Source: Shewanella schlegeliana (GTDB taxonomy: Bacteria; Pseudomonadota; Gammaproteobacteria; Enterobacterales; Shewanellaceae). Taken from it: a DNA stretch of 64,000 nt. The notes beneath the pieces were generated by a model. The model was not told the DNA's origin. It saw nothing but the letters and a program-made list of their open reading frames with translations, and ran no database searches. A program made the position numbers and the translations under genes. Below are positions 25,704 to 35,335 of this stretch, piece after piece. The stretch is from the NCBI RefSeq assembly GCF_016765635.1, contig NZ_JAESVD010000012.1, positions 109,732-173,731 of the forward strand, written 5' to 3'. Numbering within the stretch: position 1 is the stretch's first letter; every line of letters starts with the position of its first letter.

Positions 25704-26603
25704 ATGGCTGACTTTTCTTGGCTCAGCAAATTTCCCAAAATGGATCGCTCCACTTTGCTGGAGATCCGTAAATATTTAGACGGTGCTTTTCGGGACTTTT
25801 CACGCGAGTACGGCGATGCTATCGAGTCTTTCTTCGATCCGCTGCTCGACTTTCTTATCTGGTTTGAAAAGCTGCTAGTGCAGTCGCCATGGTGGGCTGT
25901 ACTTCTGTGTATCACTGCTTTGGTTTACTTTGCTAGCCGCTCATGGAAATTATCTTTAGGGGTGGTCATTTCATTTTTGCTGATTGGCTATTTTGGCATG
26001 TGGCAAGACACCATGCGCACCCTAAGCATCATTACTGTCTGCACGCTATTGGCTATCACATTGGGCGTGCCCATCGGCATCTTAATGTCTCGCAGTAATC
26101 GAACTCAGGCGCTAGTAACGCCGATTTTGGATGTGATGCAAACCATGCCAGCCTTTGTGTACCTTATCCCGGTCGTCATGTTACTGGGTATCGGCAAAGT
26201 GCCTGGCGTTATTGCGGTGGTCATTTACGCTATTCCACCGGTGATTCGTCTGACCAATTTAGGGATCCGCTTAGTAGACAAAGAAGTACTAGAAGCGGCC
26301 ACCGCCTACGGTGCCAATCGGATGCAACGCCTGATGGGGGTTCAATTACCACTGGCCTCTCCAACCATAATGGCCGGTATTAACCAGACGATTATGATGG
26401 CCTTAGGCATGGTGGTTATCGCATCGATGATCGGGGTTAAGGGCTTAGGTCAACCAGTCCTCAAGTCGATTACTAACCAATATTTCACCCTCGGACTCTT
26501 TAACGGTCTAGCCATCGTTGCTCTGGCAATTATTTTTGACCGCACCTCTCAGGCCTACGCCAAGCGTTCACAGAAACATATTCAGGGTGGACAACATGAC
26601 TAA
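25704..26603 (+). CDS. proW: Glycine betaine-type ABC transporter permease
   Basis: A 299-residue inner-membrane permease of the BPD_transp_1 type (ProW/OpuAB), with about six to seven helices. An N-terminal cytoplasmic segment of about 60 residues (FPKMDRSTLLEIRKYLDGAF) precedes the helices. The EAA-like loop that contacts the ATPase is EAATAYGANRMQRLMGVQLP near residues 195-214. AGGTTG sits before the ATG. The last 8 bases overlap the ATPase gene, so the two are probably coupled. Confidence 0.9.
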   Translation: MADFSWLSKFPKMDRSTLLEIRKYLDGAFRDFSREYGDAIESFFDPLLDFLIWFEKLLVQSPWWAVLLCITALVYFASRSWKLSLGVVISFLLIGYFGMWQDTMRTLSIITVCTLLAITLGVPIGILMSRSNRTQALVTPILDVMQTMPAFVYLIPVVMLLGIGKVPGVIAVVIYAIPPVIRLTNLGIRLVDKEVLEAATAYGANRMQRLMGVQLPLASPTIMAGINQTIMMALGMVVIASMIGVKGLGQPVLKSITNQYFTLGLFNGLAIVALAIIFDRTSQAYAKRSQKHIQGGQHD

Positions 26604-27870
26604 CGACTCACAGATACAACCACTGATTCAAATTAGGGATCTGTTTAAGCTCTTTGGCAGCAAACCAAACACTGTGATGCCTCTGGTTAGAGAAGGCTTA
26701 TCTAAAGATGAGATTTTAGCGAAAACTGGCCACACAGTAGGCCTTAAAGCCATTAATCTCGATATTAAAAAAGGCGAGATTTTTGTGATTATGGGACTAT
26801 CTGGATCCGGTAAGTCAACCTTAATTCGCCACTTCAATCGCCTCATCGACCCAACAGAGGGACAAATATTGGTCGAAGGCTTGGATGTCATGAAGCTCAA
26901 TACCAAGCAACTAGAGCAGTTTAGGCGCAGTAAAATGGCCATGGTGTTCCAACGCTTTGGCTTAATGCCTCACCGAACGGTTCTAGAGAATGTCGGCTAT
27001 GGCCTGAGTGTGCAGGGGGTCGACAAAGCCACTAGAAATGCCAAAGCGAAGCAATGGCTTGAAACCGTTGGCTTGAGCGGGTACGAAGCCCAGTACCCGT
27101 CTCAACTTTCAGGTGGTCAACAGCAGCGCGTCGGCCTTGCAAGGGCCCTGTGCACCGATGCAGAGATCCTGTTGATGGACGAGGCCTTTTCCGCACTCGA
27201 TCCGCTGATACGCAGTGAAATGCAGGATCAACTGATTGAACTGCAAAAACAGCTGCATAAAACCATTATCTTCATTACTCATGATCTCGATGAAGCACTG
27301 CGAATTGGCGATCGTATCGCCATTCTCAAAGACGGCGAACTGGTTCAAGTGGGTGAACCGGTCGATATCTTACTCAACCCTGCGGACGATTATGTTGAAG
27401 CTTTTGTCAAAGACGTAAACCGTCCACGGGCTCTCACCGTAGAAACGGTCATGAAGCCCCCCGCATTTCGCCTGACCGCCGACACGATAGGCGAAGCACT
27501 CAAACAGATGAAACGCATTCCGGCTAACTATGCCTATTACGTTACCGACGAAGGCTTTCAGGGTGTGGTATGCCAAGAAGCACTCGAAAATGCCGTGAAA
27601 GCTGATGAACAAGCGCTAATGGAAGACTTCGAGGTAGAGCCGCTGACACCGATATCACAAGATGCGCCGCTTGAAAGCATTATTCCCGCGACGATGGGAG
27701 CTGATTACCCCTTACCCGTTATCGATGCAGATGGCGATCTACAAGGCGAACTATCCAGAGCTCACTTGGCAGATGTGCTATCGGACTTTTACAGCGACGA
27801 CGCCGACAGCACAGACAATACAGACAATACAGACTTACAAAAATCAAACTTAACCAATAAGGATAAATGA
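26596..27870 (+). CDS. proV: Glycine betaine-type ABC transporter ATPase with CBS domains
   Basis: A 424-residue ATPase of the ProV/OpuAA type. Motifs are Walker A GLSGSGKST (about 67-75), signature LSGGQQQR (about 171-178) and Walker B ILLMDEAFSALDP, followed by the H-loop FITHD. The C-terminal 150 residues contain CBS-like repeats, which sense ionic strength in OpuA transporters, then an acidic Asp/Thr tail with DNTDNTD repeats. An in-frame TTG at 26518 would give a longer protein, but ATG 26596 follows GGGTGG and fits ProV. The next gene starts within its last codons (ATGA). Confidence 0.93.
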   Translation: MTNDSQIQPLIQIRDLFKLFGSKPNTVMPLVREGLSKDEILAKTGHTVGLKAINLDIKKGEIFVIMGLSGSGKSTLIRHFNRLIDPTEGQILVEGLDVMKLNTKQLEQFRRSKMAMVFQRFGLMPHRTVLENVGYGLSVQGVDKATRNAKAKQWLETVGLSGYEAQYPSQLSGGQQQRVGLARALCTDAEILLMDEAFSALDPLIRSEMQDQLIELQKQLHKTIIFITHDLDEALRIGDRIAILKDGELVQVGEPVDILLNPADDYVEAFVKDVNRPRALTVETVMKPPAFRLTADTIGEALKQMKRIPANYAYYVTDEGFQGVVCQEALENAVKADEQALMEDFEVEPLTPISQDAPLESIIPATMGADYPLPVIDADGDLQGELSRAHLADVLSDFYSDDADSTDNTDNTDLQKSNLTNKDK

Positions 27871-29123
27871 TGATTCGCTATACACTTGCAGCTTCATGTA
27901 TCACCCTTGCATTATCCGCTAATGCGAATGCCAGCCCAATAGATGAAGAGCTAGAGGCGTTAAAAGCCCGTATCGAGCAACTTGAGGCTCAGCAGCTTGA
28001 ATCTCAACAGCAGCAACCAGATCTGCTCGTTGTTGAAGAACAAACACAGGAGCCAGAGAGTGCCGTCAACTTTGGCGGGGCCGTGCGTGTCAATTACGCC
28101 TATGAGGACTACGATGAGGATAACTCTGACCGTGGTGGCGACTTTGACTTTGACCTATTCCGCATAGACGTTTCTGGCAATTACCAAGACCTTATTTTTT
28201 CAGCCCAGTACCGCTGGTTCGAGTATATGAATGTGATTCAGCACGCTTGGATTGGTTATAACTTTGATGAGAAGCAGCTGGGTAAAATTGGTGTGACTCA
28301 AGTACCTTTTGGTATTTTAACTTACGCCTCAAACAACTACTTCTTTAGCTCTAATTTCTACCTAGGGCTTGAAGATGACCACGATATGGGCCTGAACTAC
28401 ACCTATAAAGGCGATAACAATCAAATTGATCTCGCCTTCTATAAAAATGACGAACAGGGCGGCCTTGATGGCTTTGTCTCAGACCGAACCGACCGTTATG
28501 CATACGATGTTGTTGGTATCCGTTTACCCGGAGAAGATGCCTATGATGCCCCGAGTGACGGCAATGCCGCTGCTGAAGTGAATACCTTTAATGGTCGTTA
28601 TGCTCACAATATGACATTCGATGAGGTTAAAGTTGAACTGGGCGCATCAATCCAAGCGGGACAACTTGATATTGCCAACGGCACCGATGGCGATAACGTG
28701 GCTGCCGCGCTACACAGTGTTATCAATTACGACCGCTGGAACGTTAAGTTACAGCTGACAGATTACAAGTACGATGTAGATGGCATGGATGTAGAGCGTA
28801 TTGTGGTAGCCGCTTATCATTTTCATGACTCTATTCCAGCTGAAGCGACGACCTATATCGCCAATGTGGCATACAGCTTACCCGTAGAGATAGGGCCAAT
28901 ATCCAACCTAACTTTCTATAATGATTATTCGCTTGTTACCGATAAATCTGCGGCACTAGCTGATACCTTTATGAACGTCACAGGCATGGCTATTGCTGCC
29001 GGTGGACTCTATACCTATGTCGACTTCGTTGTTGCAGAGAACCAGCCATTTATCGGCGGCACTATGGTGGGAGATGGCGGTACTAACACCCGCTTTAATA
29101 TTAACTTCGGGTATTATTTCTAA
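27867..29123 (+). CDS. Outer-membrane beta-barrel porin of the betaine operon
   Basis: A 418-residue protein with a signal peptide (ending about ANANA) and a coiled-coil segment (ELEALKARIEQLEAQQLESQ, about 28-47). After that comes a large beta-barrel that starts at AVNFGGAVRVNYAYEDY and ends in FNINFGYYF, with the terminal Phe typical of porins. Its first codons overlap the ATPase stop, so it belongs to the ABC operon. It probably supplies an outer-membrane channel for the same substrate. This role is inferred from operon position; no specific porin subfamily was recognised with certainty. Confidence 0.82.
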   Translation: MMIRYTLAASCITLALSANANASPIDEELEALKARIEQLEAQQLESQQQQPDLLVVEEQTQEPESAVNFGGAVRVNYAYEDYDEDNSDRGGDFDFDLFRIDVSGNYQDLIFSAQYRWFEYMNVIQHAWIGYNFDEKQLGKIGVTQVPFGILTYASNNYFFSSNFYLGLEDDHDMGLNYTYKGDNNQIDLAFYKNDEQGGLDGFVSDRTDRYAYDVVGIRLPGEDAYDAPSDGNAAAEVNTFNGRYAHNMTFDEVKVELGASIQAGQLDIANGTDGDNVAAALHSVINYDRWNVKLQLTDYKYDVDGMDVERIVVAAYHFHDSIPAEATTYIANVAYSLPVEIGPISNLTFYNDYSLVTDKSAALADTFMNVTGMAIAAGGLYTYVDFVVAENQPFIGGTMVGDGGTNTRFNINFGYYF

Positions 29124-29203
29124 TATGTTGGTTGGACGATAAGCTGCTATTCATTGAGCTAAGCAGAAGTAGGCAGCTCTTCATCAGACAGATAACAGAA
29201 AGC

Positions 29204-29239
29204 AAAAAGCCGCATCTCTTTCGAGATGCGGCTTTTTTT
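29204..29239. terminator. Bidirectional terminator shared by the porin operon and rnpB
   Basis: The stem AAAAAGCCGCATCTC / GAGATGCGGCTTTTT with a TTTC loop has T-runs on both strands. It follows the porin on the plus strand and directly follows the 3' end of the RNase P RNA on the minus strand. Confidence 0.9.
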
Positions 29240-29241
29240 AT

Positions 29242-29585
<344 letters not shown>

Positions 29586-29722
29586 GCGCGGATTATAGCT
29601 AAGCTCAAGCAACAAACCAAGGACTTTCACAAATCAGCTTAACCTAATGCTCAACTATTAGAACACTATCTATAAAATAGAATGGCGTTAAATACCGAGC
29701 CTTAAACCGTAAAACGAAAAAA

Positions 29723-30565
29723 TTACAGACCGATAGAAAGACCATGCTTATAAAGTGCGTTCTTTTTAATGTCGTAAATCTGTCCTGCGACGGCTGCGGC
29801 TTTCTTCAGTGGCAACTCTTCGCACAGCAATTTAAGCGTATTGATCACTGTGGGTGAAAACTCTGACTCTTCTTCGCTACGATGACCATGACACATCAGC
29901 ACGATTTCACCGCGCTGCTGGTTAGGGTCATCTTTAACCGTCTGTAAAACTTCACCAGCCGTACCGGTTAAGAAAGTCTCGAAGGTCTTGGTCACTTCAC
30001 GAGCCATAACGATTTCACGTTCTTCACCCAGCGCAGCCACGATCGACTCGAGGCTATGCACGATACGGTGCGGTGACTCATAAAAAATTAACGTGCGAGG
30101 ATCGTCTTTTAAGCCACTGAGTTTATCCAGTCTCGCCTTCTCTTTTGATGGCAAGAAGCCTTCAAACGAGAAACGATCAGAAGGTAAACCAGAGGCACAC
30201 AAGGCGGTGATCGCTGCGCAAGGACCCGGCAATGGGATAACATTAAAGCCCGCTTCGCGAACTTGCTTAACTAAGTGATAGCCAGGATCGGAGATCAACG
30301 GCGTACCCGCATCAGAAATTAACGCAACCGCCTCGCCATTACCCAGCTTTTGAATGATCCATTGAGCTCGGTCTCGTTCATTATGATCATGTAAAGCGGT
30401 CTTGCGGGTCTCGATACCGAAGTGACTTAACAACTTACCGCTATGACGAGTATCTTCGCAGGCGATAAGTGATACCTGATTCAACACCTCTAGCGCACGG
30501 CTACTGATGTCTCCTAGGTTCCCTATTGGTGTGGGAACAATATAAAGCGCGACCGACAGGTCCAT
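29723..30565 (-). CDS. rsmI: 16S rRNA 2'-O-ribose C1402 methyltransferase
   Basis: A protein of about 280 residues of the tetrapyrrole-methylase-like RsmI family, which methylates the ribose of C1402 in the 16S P-site region. It has LYIVPTPIGNLGDIS at the start, ACEDTRHSGKLL near 35, VALISDAGTPLISDPG near 80 and IFYESPHRI near 150. A longer frame begins with TTG at 30592, but ATG at 30565 has an AGAGG site 6 bases upstream and leaves the usual short leader before the LYIVPTP block. The gene diverges from lpoA, a standard gammaproteobacterial arrangement. Confidence 0.95.
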   Translation of the reverse strand: MDLSVALYIVPTPIGNLGDISSRALEVLNQVSLIACEDTRHSGKLLSHFGIETRKTALHDHNERDRAQWIIQKLGNGEAVALISDAGTPLISDPGYHLVKQVREAGFNVIPLPGPCAAITALCASGLPSDRFSFEGFLPSKEKARLDKLSGLKDDPRTLIFYESPHRIVHSLESIVAALGEEREIVMAREVTKTFETFLTGTAGEVLQTVKDDPNQQRGEIVLMCHGHRSEEESEFSPTVINTLKLLCEELPLKKAAAVAGQIYDIKKNALYKHGLSIGL

Positions 30566-30667
30566 ATCTACCTCTGTATTGAGTATTGGCAAGAGTTTCT
30601 AACAAGACTTTCGCCAAGGGGAAGAGCAGGTTAAACTATTAGCAGCATCTTACCAGAGTGAAGACCC

Positions 30668-32596
30668 GTGTTAAAAAGACTGAATACAACAAAATTTATC
30701 TCTATCGCAATTTTATCTGCGGTTTTGTTCGGTTGCGGCACGACGACTGCACCGGTAAAGACTGAAAAGACTGAAGTTTCTTTGACTAGCGTGACCAAGT
30801 CGTCATCGCAGTATCTGGCGCTAGCCGCCAATGAAAAAAATAAAGAAACTCGAGACAAGTATGTGTTACTGGCAGCCCACGCCTTCATCAACGAAGGAAA
30901 TGGCAACGCCGCCGACAAAACGTTGAAGTCGATTGCACAAGATATCACCCAAACACCAGAGCTATTAGCAGAGCATATCTATCTATCGGCGCGTGCGCTT
31001 GAGATGATCTCTACCTATGATCACGCCCTGAAAGTACTTGATTACCCAAGCAACTGGAAACTGCCAAACTGGCAATGGGTTAGCTACTACCAGTTAAAGG
31101 CACACTTATATCAGTTGCTAAACCAACCTATAGAGCAAGTAAGACAGTTAAGCCTACTCAGTCAGTACCTGCCTGCCGCAGAAGCCTATGAGGTCAATGA
31201 CACCATCTGGCGCTCACTGCAGCCGATTAATGAACAGACACTACTCAGTTTTAGCAACGATGCCTCCAATCCAATTTTTGCAGGCTGGGTGCAACTGGCT
31301 TATATCGCCAAACACTATGCTATCGATCCTAACGACTTAGTGCGTCACTTAGGCAGTTGGCAGCAGCTAAACCCGAACCATCCCGCTGCGGCAAAATTAC
31401 CAACGGATTTGGAAAAAGCGCTTAATACTCAGCCTTATCAGCCAAAGAACATCGCTGTATTACTGCCACTAACAGGTCCTCGCGCCGTTGTCGCGAACAC
31501 AGTTAAGCAAGGTATTCTTGCTAACTATATGGCAACAGGTGACGACAGCGTAACACTCAATTTCTTCGACACCACTGTTGGCGCACAATTCGCTTACCAA
31601 CAGGCTGTTGCAGCAGGTGCTGAGTTCATCATCGGTCCCCTATTACAGTCAGAGGTCGAGCAGTTACAAAATATGGCTGCAACGAGCGATGCCGCCACAA
31701 CTGCCGATACTGCAGTTAGCAGCAAGGGCGTGGCTAACACCGACGCAGTGGTCAATTCCAGCGCAGTGGCACCTACAACACCTGTTGTCAGCAAAACCAT
31801 TCCTCAGCTTTATTTAAATCATATTGATAGCTTTACCGCCGACCCAGATAAGTTCTTCTTTGCACTATCACCAACCGATGAAGCAATCGATGCAGCTCAA
31901 CGCCTCTACAATGATGGTATCGAACAACCTCTATTGCTTGTAAGTAACGACGCAGTAGGCCATCGCATGGCTGACAGTTTTGATAAAGCTTGGAAAAAGC
32001 TAACGAATAACCCGGTCGAAATTCATTACTATGATCGCGGTGACAAGATGAAAGTCACGGTACAAAAAGCCCTAGGAGTGATCGACAGTAAAGAGCGTAT
32101 CGCTCGCATTAAAGCGATTCTAACGCCTAAGATTGAAGCCGATTTTCGCTCTCGTCGTGATATCGATGCAATTTACATGATCTCTGCTAGTCATGATTTA
32201 GAGCTACTTAAGCCATTTATCGACGTGAACTTCAGTGTGTTCGCCGATCCGGTTCCACTCTATACCACTAGTCGTAGCCGAGTTGAAGGTAACAGTCGCG
32301 AAACGGCTGAAGAGCTAAATAATCTCACTATCAGCGATATCCCTTGGCTACTATCACCCAATACCGAAACTCAGATGGTCAATGAGCTATGGCCGAACTG
32401 GAGCAATAGCCGTAAGAGACTATTTATCATGGGCTATGATGCACTGGATTTAGTCGGTAAACTCGCTCAGATGCGCGCCTTACCCGGTTACCAGTTTTCA
32501 GGTCGCAGCGGCATGCTGTCGGTATTACCTGACGGCACCATTAATAGACAGTTAAGTTGGGGTCGCTACCAAAGAGGTAACTTACGTCCGCTCTAA
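30668..32596 (+). CDS. lpoA: Penicillin-binding protein activator lipoprotein LpoA
   Basis: A 642-residue outer-membrane lipoprotein (lipobox LFGC, Cys near 23) that stimulates PBP1A from the outer membrane. The N-terminal part (about 30-255) is TPR-like and helical. The C-terminal part (about 258-640) has the type I periplasmic-binding fold (PKNIAVLLPLTGPRAVVANT, GAEFIIGPLLQSEV). Between residues of about 337 and 378 lies an Ala/Thr/Ser/Val-rich stretch without clear structure. The start is GTG. It heads the lpoA-yraN-diaA-dolP cluster. Its partner PBP1A is encoded at 48.9 kb in this window. Confidence 0.93.
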   Translation: MLKRLNTTKFISIAILSAVLFGCGTTTAPVKTEKTEVSLTSVTKSSSQYLALAANEKNKETRDKYVLLAAHAFINEGNGNAADKTLKSIAQDITQTPELLAEHIYLSARALEMISTYDHALKVLDYPSNWKLPNWQWVSYYQLKAHLYQLLNQPIEQVRQLSLLSQYLPAAEAYEVNDTIWRSLQPINEQTLLSFSNDASNPIFAGWVQLAYIAKHYAIDPNDLVRHLGSWQQLNPNHPAAAKLPTDLEKALNTQPYQPKNIAVLLPLTGPRAVVANTVKQGILANYMATGDDSVTLNFFDTTVGAQFAYQQAVAAGAEFIIGPLLQSEVEQLQNMAATSDAATTADTAVSSKGVANTDAVVNSSAVAPTTPVVSKTIPQLYLNHIDSFTADPDKFFFALSPTDEAIDAAQRLYNDGIEQPLLLVSNDAVGHRMADSFDKAWKKLTNNPVEIHYYDRGDKMKVTVQKALGVIDSKERIARIKAILTPKIEADFRSRRDIDAIYMISASHDLELLKPFIDVNFSVFADPVPLYTTSRSRVEGNSRETAEELNNLTISDIPWLLSPNTETQMVNELWPNWSNSRKRLFIMGYDALDLVGKLAQMRALPGYQFSGRSGMLSVLPDGTINRQLSWGRYQRGNLRPL

Positions 32597-32705
32597 AGCC
32601 GATGCCCCTTACGTTAGGAAGATTTACAGTTAAATACGCCGAGGCAAATAGTCTCGGCTGATACTTTAAGATATAGTCAAATTGACGCTACAAGGATGAG
32701 CGAGT

Positions 32706-33047
32706 TTGATGCAAAATACCCAAAATCAAGGTCAGATTGCCGAACACACAGCTAGGCAATATTTGGAACAACACGGACTCACCTTTGTCGAACAAAACGT
32801 ACGCTACCGTTTTGGTGAAATCGACATTGTGATGAAAGACCGCAGCGATTGGGTTTTTGTTGAGGTAAAATACCGCTCTGCGTCTCAATACGGTGGGGCT
32901 GTTAATGCGTTGAGCCATGCGCAAACTCAGCGAATAAGAAAGGCTGCAAGCCATTACATACAGTTAAAGCGAATCGATGCCATATGTCGCTTCGATGTTA
33001 TCGCGGTCAATCCCCAAGGGATACAATGGATCCGCGATGCATTTTAA
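32706..33047 (+). CDS. yraN: YraN (UPF0102) family endonuclease-like protein
   Basis: A 113-residue protein of the UPF0102 family, which has a Holliday-resolvase-like or restriction-endonuclease-like fold. The nuclease-type residues are visible: Glu in AEHTARQYLEQHG, RFGEIDIV, and the VEVKYR motif near residue 55. The activity is not established. ATG codons at 32706 and 32709 are both possible after a GATGAG/GAG region. It lies between lpoA and diaA as in most gammaproteobacteria. Confidence 0.92.
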   Translation: MMQNTQNQGQIAEHTARQYLEQHGLTFVEQNVRYRFGEIDIVMKDRSDWVFVEVKYRSASQYGGAVNALSHAQTQRIRKAASHYIQLKRIDAICRFDVIAVNPQGIQWIRDAF

Positions 33048-33110
33048 ATAGTTTAATTTTCATATGTACCACTCAACCAAGGTGGGCATAACTAAACATA
33101 GGGTTTATCC

Positions 33111-33704
33111 ATGTTAGAACGCATTAAAGACAGCTTTACAGAGTCAATTCAAACTAAGATTGATGCTTCTGAAGCACTGCCAGAATCAATTGCTAAAGCC
33201 GCTGAGATGATGGTGCACTGCCTGCTTAGTGGTAACAAAATCTTAGCCTGTGGTAATGGCGGTAGCGCTGGCGATGCACAGCACTTCTCAGCCGAACTGT
33301 TAAACCGCTATGAAATTGAGCGTCCACCACTACCCGCAATTGCGCTGAGCTGCGATACCTCGACGATCACAGCGATTGCTAATGATTACAGCTATGATGA
33401 GATCTTCTCTAAGCAGATCATGGCGCTGGGTCAACCAGGTGATATCCTGCTAGCAATTTCAACCAGTGGTAACTCAGGTAACGTCATCAAGGCGATGGAA
33501 GCCGCATTGAGTCGTGATATGACGATTGTTTCATTAACGGGTAAAGATGGCGGTGCGATGGCAGGCTTACTCAGTGTCAATGACGTTGAAATTCGTGTGC
33601 CTTCTAATGTAACAGCGCGCATTCAAGAAGTTCACCTGCTAGCAATTCACTGCCTATGTGACAACATCGACCGCACACTATTCCCGCAGGACGAACAGGC
33701 ATGA
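33111..33704 (+). CDS. diaA: DnaA initiator-associating protein DiaA (SIS domain)
   Basis: A 197-residue sugar-isomerase (SIS) domain protein. DiaA forms tetramers that bind several DnaA molecules and promote start of replication at oriC. Marks are ILACGNGGSAGDAQHFSAEL near 45-64, LAISTSGNSGNVIKAM near 110-125 and a C-terminal helix (QEVHLLAIHCLCDNIDR). It is similar to GmhA, but the yraN-diaA-dolP order favours DiaA. Its stop overlaps the dolP start by 4 bases (ATGA). Confidence 0.93.
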   Translation: MLERIKDSFTESIQTKIDASEALPESIAKAAEMMVHCLLSGNKILACGNGGSAGDAQHFSAELLNRYEIERPPLPAIALSCDTSTITAIANDYSYDEIFSKQIMALGQPGDILLAISTSGNSGNVIKAMEAALSRDMTIVSLTGKDGGAMAGLLSVNDVEIRVPSNVTARIQEVHLLAIHCLCDNIDRTLFPQDEQA

Positions 33705-34270
33705 GAGCACTGCTCCCATTAATCGCTATTATGTTAATGCTGCAAGGCTGTGCAGGGGCCATTATGGTCGGTGCAGTCGGCGGCGCAATGATGGTTAATG
33801 ACGAGCGCAGCTTTAAGGCCCAAATTGATGACACTAATGCCGACTTTAACGTCTCTAGTGCCTTGGCCTCTCATGACGATCTGAAGAATCAGGCTAATAT
33901 TAGCGGTATTGTCATGAATTCCAACGTATTGATGATTGGCCAAGCGCCAAACTCAATGCTGAGAGATAAAGCCATTCGTGTGGTTAAAGAGCTGCAGATT
34001 GGCGGTAAGATCCATAATCAGATCCGTATCGGCAATCCAACCTCATTTACCACTCGCAGCAACGATACCTGGATCACCACTAAGGTGAAGGGTCGAATGC
34101 TCAACGAAAAAGGGCTGGATGTCACCAATATCAAAGTCGTGACGGAGAACGGCGAGGTATTTTTAATTGGCTATGTTGAGCGAGCACAGGCCGATCTAGC
34201 CGTTGAGGTCGCTCGAAATACTGCCGGCGTGCGTAAAGTCATTAAGGTGTTTGAATACACTGACTCTTAA
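33701..34270 (+). CDS. dolP: BON-domain lipoprotein DolP (YraP)
   Basis: A 189-residue lipoprotein (lipobox MLQGC, Cys near 17) with two BON domains (about 45-112 and 120-188). It matches DolP/YraP, which keeps the outer membrane intact and influences the BAM machinery. Typical BON lines are RVVKELQIGGKIHNQIRIG and VKGRMLNEKGLDVTNIKVVT. The start overlaps the diaA stop. It is the last gene of the lpoA cluster, with a terminator hairpin inside the end of the convergent gene. Confidence 0.92.
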   Translation: MRALLPLIAIMLMLQGCAGAIMVGAVGGAMMVNDERSFKAQIDDTNADFNVSSALASHDDLKNQANISGIVMNSNVLMIGQAPNSMLRDKAIRVVKELQIGGKIHNQIRIGNPTSFTTRSNDTWITTKVKGRMLNEKGLDVTNIKVVTENGEVFLIGYVERAQADLAVEVARNTAGVRKVIKVFEYTDS

Positions 34271-34305
34271 TCTGTAAAACAGAGATGCCCACCAGCAGTA
34301 AGAAG

Positions 34306-34338
34306 AATCATCCAGCCTTTTGCTCGATGATTTTTTTT
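34306..34338 (+). terminator. Terminator of the lpoA-dolP cluster, overlapping the facing gene's 3' end
   Basis: The stem AATCATC / GATGATT with a 13-base loop is followed by a run of T. It sits 35 bases after the dolP stop and covers the last codons of the minus-strand transporter gene. Confidence 0.55.
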
Positions 34339-35192
34339 GGTCTTAAATAAGCAATTCGAGCCGTAACCCATGGGATAATTAAAGATGGCAACACGATAAA
34401 GCCTGCGCCCACCCAACTTAACCCATCTAGCCACTCATCAAACAGTAACCAACCAAACAACACACAAAATAGTAGCCCGGTATATTCGGCAATCGCGATT
34501 TTGCTCGCCTCGGCTTTACGGTAAGCCAGCACACATAACCAGTGATAGGCCAATAAGAAGCTGTTGCTCAGCGCCGCTATGCCGATTAATGCCCAACTGA
34601 CCCCCTCGAAACCCTGCACTAACACCATAACTAATGTGAGTGGGATACTGAGCGTGTTATACAACATTAAGGTTACACTCGGATTTTCAGTGTCAGGTAG
34701 TTTGCGTAGTGCTAGCTGATTTAAGGCAAAGGTGAATGCAGAGATAAGCACTGCAACACCAAACCAGTTAATCTCGCTAGGGCGTAGCAAAATCAAAATA
34801 CCGATAAAGCCCAAAATAGTAGCCAACCATTGGGTTGGCGTGACTTTCTCTTTCAAAAAGATAGAGCCCATCAGGACTATCATCAAAGGGGCCGAGAAAA
34901 ATAACGAACTAACTGTGGCGATCGGCAGTGACATCAGACCCATAATCAAACACACCGCCCCCAATGCACCAGTATTAGAGCGAAAGAAGTGCACCTTTAG
35001 ATACTTAGTAGTAGGTCTCTTTGCGTAAAACCATAAGGGCATTAGCATCAACACCGATAATACCTGCCTGATTAACAGGAAGGTCGCGGCGTTACTATCG
35101 TCTGGCATCCACTTAATGGAAACATCGTAGAGTGCGCTAAAAAGGTTGCCAAAAACTAAGATTGCCATGGCGATCATGACATTGGATTTCAT
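34308..35192 (-). CDS. EamA/DMT-family transporter
   Basis: A 294-residue membrane protein with ten predicted helices in two EamA repeats. The first spans about 1-140 (GNLFSALYDVSIKWM near the start, PIATVSSLFFSAPLMIVL near 90), the second about 148-285 (ALNQLALRKLP, YTGLLFCVLFGWLLFDEW). These proteins export or import metabolites such as amino acids or S-adenosylmethionine. It diverges from a LysR gene at 35336, so the two are probably a regulator-transporter pair. The substrate is unknown. Confidence 0.88.
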   Translation of the reverse strand: MKSNVMIAMAILVFGNLFSALYDVSIKWMPDDSNAATFLLIRQVLSVLMLMPLWFYAKRPTTKYLKVHFFRSNTGALGAVCLIMGLMSLPIATVSSLFFSAPLMIVLMGSIFLKEKVTPTQWLATILGFIGILILLRPSEINWFGVAVLISAFTFALNQLALRKLPDTENPSVTLMLYNTLSIPLTLVMVLVQGFEGVSWALIGIAALSNSFLLAYHWLCVLAYRKAEASKIAIAEYTGLLFCVLFGWLLFDEWLDGLSWVGAGFIVLPSLIIPWVTARIAYLRPKKIIEQKAG

Positions 35193-35335
35193 CTGCTATT
35201 CCACAGTACAACTGAATTTGAGCGCATGATATAGCCCGCAAATGCTAAACTAAAATGATGTTTTTTTGCCAATCATGAATTAAATTAATACCATGACTAA
35301 GATCACCTATTAAATTCATACTTAAGGCTGTCACC

